Source: Pseudomonadota bacterium (GTDB taxonomy: Bacteria; Pseudomonadota; Gammaproteobacteria; CAMYNG01). Taken from it: a DNA stretch of 6,416 nucleotides. The notes under the pieces are model-generated. The model saw only the letters and a list, made by a program, of their open reading frames with translations, did no database searches and was not told the origin of the DNA. The stretch is from positions 1,401,781-1,408,196 of the forward strand of contig CP070733.1 in assembly GCA_020347585.1 (NCBI GenBank), written 5' to 3'. The position numbers were made by a program, and so were the translations under genes. Below are positions 5,473 to 6,416 of the stretch, in pieces (positions within the stretch are counted from its first letter, which is position 1; every line of letters starts with the position of its first letter).

Positions 5473-6416
5473 GCGGCGCAGCGCACACACAGGTACGTCC
5501 CGTCGACGTGCTGGTGGTGGGACTTGGCCCTGCAGGCGGAAGCGCGGCGACCTTTGCCGCGGCTGCAGGGCTCAATGTGCTTGGCATCGACAGTAAGGAA
5601 ACTATAGGCGAGCCCGTGCAGTGCGCCGGCTTCGTACCGATGCAACTGGCACACCATGCGCAGCACCCGCATGTTTTTAGGCAACGGGTCTCAAGGATGC
5701 GTACCGCGCTGCCGTCCGGCGCTGCCGAATTCTCCGATGTCCCCGGCCTGATGGTTGATCGTGCCGCCTTTGACCAGTATCTCGCTGAGCGCGCGAAAAT
5801 TGTTGGTGCCAGGGTACGGACCGGGGTGCGCCTCGCCGCCCTGAACACCTCAGAGAAGATCGCCACACTGAGTGGCGCGCAGGGTGAACGGCAGGTGCAT
5901 TACAGCGTGCTGGTTGCCGCAGACGGTCCCCGCTCGAGCATTGCCATGCTGATGGGTCTTGCCGCCCTGCGCACCATCAACACACGCCAGTACACTGTGC
6001 CTCTGAAGTTTCCCCACGAGGACACCGACATCTGGCTGAACGGGGATTATCCCGGCGGTTACGGTTGGATGTTTCCGTCCGGCGAACTGGCCAACGTCGG
6101 CGTTGCGGTCGAACCGGAGTTCAACACAAATATCAAGGAGCGTCTCGACGCGCTGCATGCCCATCTGGTTGCGTTGCGAATGGTCGGCGGGGAAATCTTC
6201 CGCCGCAGTGGCGGGGCGATACCGGTCGGCGGTCTGCGCGAGCGCCTGGTGCATGGCCAGATCCTGTTCGTCGGCGACGCCGCAGGCCTAACGCACCCGA
6301 TTACGGGCGCGGGTGTTTCAGCAGCCGTGGTCTCGGGCGAGCGTGCTGGGCAGGTAGCGGCAGAATACCTGGCCGGTGATGTTACTGCGCTGGCGGGTTA
6401 CGAGGAGGATATGCGC
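5469..6416 (+). CDS. lipT: LipT-type FAD oxidoreductase of the geranylgeranyl reductase family (3' end missing)
   Basis: The first 316 codons of a flavoprotein; the stop lies beyond the right edge. It has an FAD-binding Rossmann motif GLGPAGGSAA (18-27), an acidic end of the second strand (D41), GEPVQCAGFVP (47-57) typical of geranylgeranyl-reductase-like proteins, VAADGPRSS (149-157), GGYGWMFP (196-203) and the second FAD motif VGDAAGLTHPITGAG (268-282). The GTG start overlaps the ligase stop (GTGA) and has GGAGG (5457-5461) seven bases upstream, so the two are probably translationally coupled. Next to lbpA and the ligase it best fits LipT, a flavoprotein linked in the literature with lipoate assembly by LipS1/LipS2 in sHdr clusters, rather than isoprenoid reduction. 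The exact reaction is not known from this sequence. Confidence 0.85.
   Translation, partial: MSGAAHTQVRPVDVLVVGLGPAGGSAATFAAAAGLNVLGIDSKETIGEPVQCAGFVPMQLAHHAQHPHVFRQRVSRMRTALPSGAAEFSDVPGLMVDRAAFDQYLAERAKIVGARVRTGVRLAALNTSEKIATLSGAQGERQVHYSVLVAADGPRSSIAMLMGLAALRTINTRQYTVPLKFPHEDTDIWLNGDYPGGYGWMFPSGELANVGVAVEPEFNTNIKERLDALHAHLVALRMVGGEIFRRSGGAIPVGGLRERLVHGQILFVGDAAGLTHPITGAGVSAAVVSGERAGQVAAEYLAGDVTALAGYEEDMR

Noticed and set aside
6401..6416. Ribosome-binding site and ATG at the right edge (GAGGAGGATATG)
   Set aside because: The ATG is in frame within the LipT-type protein, in its still-continuing reading frame, so it is an internal codon.

Overview
The window looks like chromosomal DNA of a sulfur-oxidising proteobacterium, most likely a gammaproteobacterium. 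The evidence is gene content: periplasmic Sox thiosulfate-oxidation genes, cytoplasmic sulfur-carrier genes, and lipoate-assembly genes of the kind that accompany the sulfur-oxidising heterodisulfide-reductase-like (sHdr) pathway. GC content is high and coding density is normal. I see no insertion sequence, phage gene, tRNA, rRNA or CRISPR array, and the species cannot be told from this stretch.

Left part, minus strand (1-2318). Reading leftwards from 2318 there is a BepA/YfgC-like M48 metalloprotease with a TPR tail (837-2318), a 267-base gap with promoter-like and palindromic elements, soxX for a periplasmic monohaem cytochrome c (195-569), and the first 51 codons of soxY (1-155), which runs off the left edge. 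soxX-soxY is the start of a sox operon that should continue outside the window, expected as soxZ, soxA and soxB.

Middle part. A 438-base divergent region (2319-2756) separates the protease from a plus-strand pair: tusA (2757-2987), a sulfur-transfer protein with the Cys-Pro-x-Pro motif, and a DsrE_2/DrsH-like sulfur carrier (3054-3533). A good sigma70-type promoter lies about 130 bases before tusA. A GC-rich hairpin directly follows the DsrE gene.

Right part, plus strand (3851-6416). After a 317-base non-coding gap come lbpA (GcvH-like lipoate-binding protein), an LplA-type lipoate:protein ligase with its C-terminal domain fused on, and a geranylgeranyl-reductase-family flavoprotein (LipT type) that overlaps the ligase stop codon and is cut by the right edge. 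It has 316 codons here, starts at GTG 5469 and has no stop inside the window.

How they fit together (inference from known pathways): SoxXA and SoxYZ bind and oxidise thiosulfate in the periplasm. TusA and DsrE-type proteins carry sulfane sulfur in the cytoplasm. The sHdr complex oxidises it using lipoyl-LbpA, and the ligase and LipT help build the lipoyl group on LbpA. The hdr genes, lipS1/lipS2 and the rest of sox are not in the window, so the pathway reading depends on what flanks it. The M48 protease has no obvious link to sulfur metabolism.
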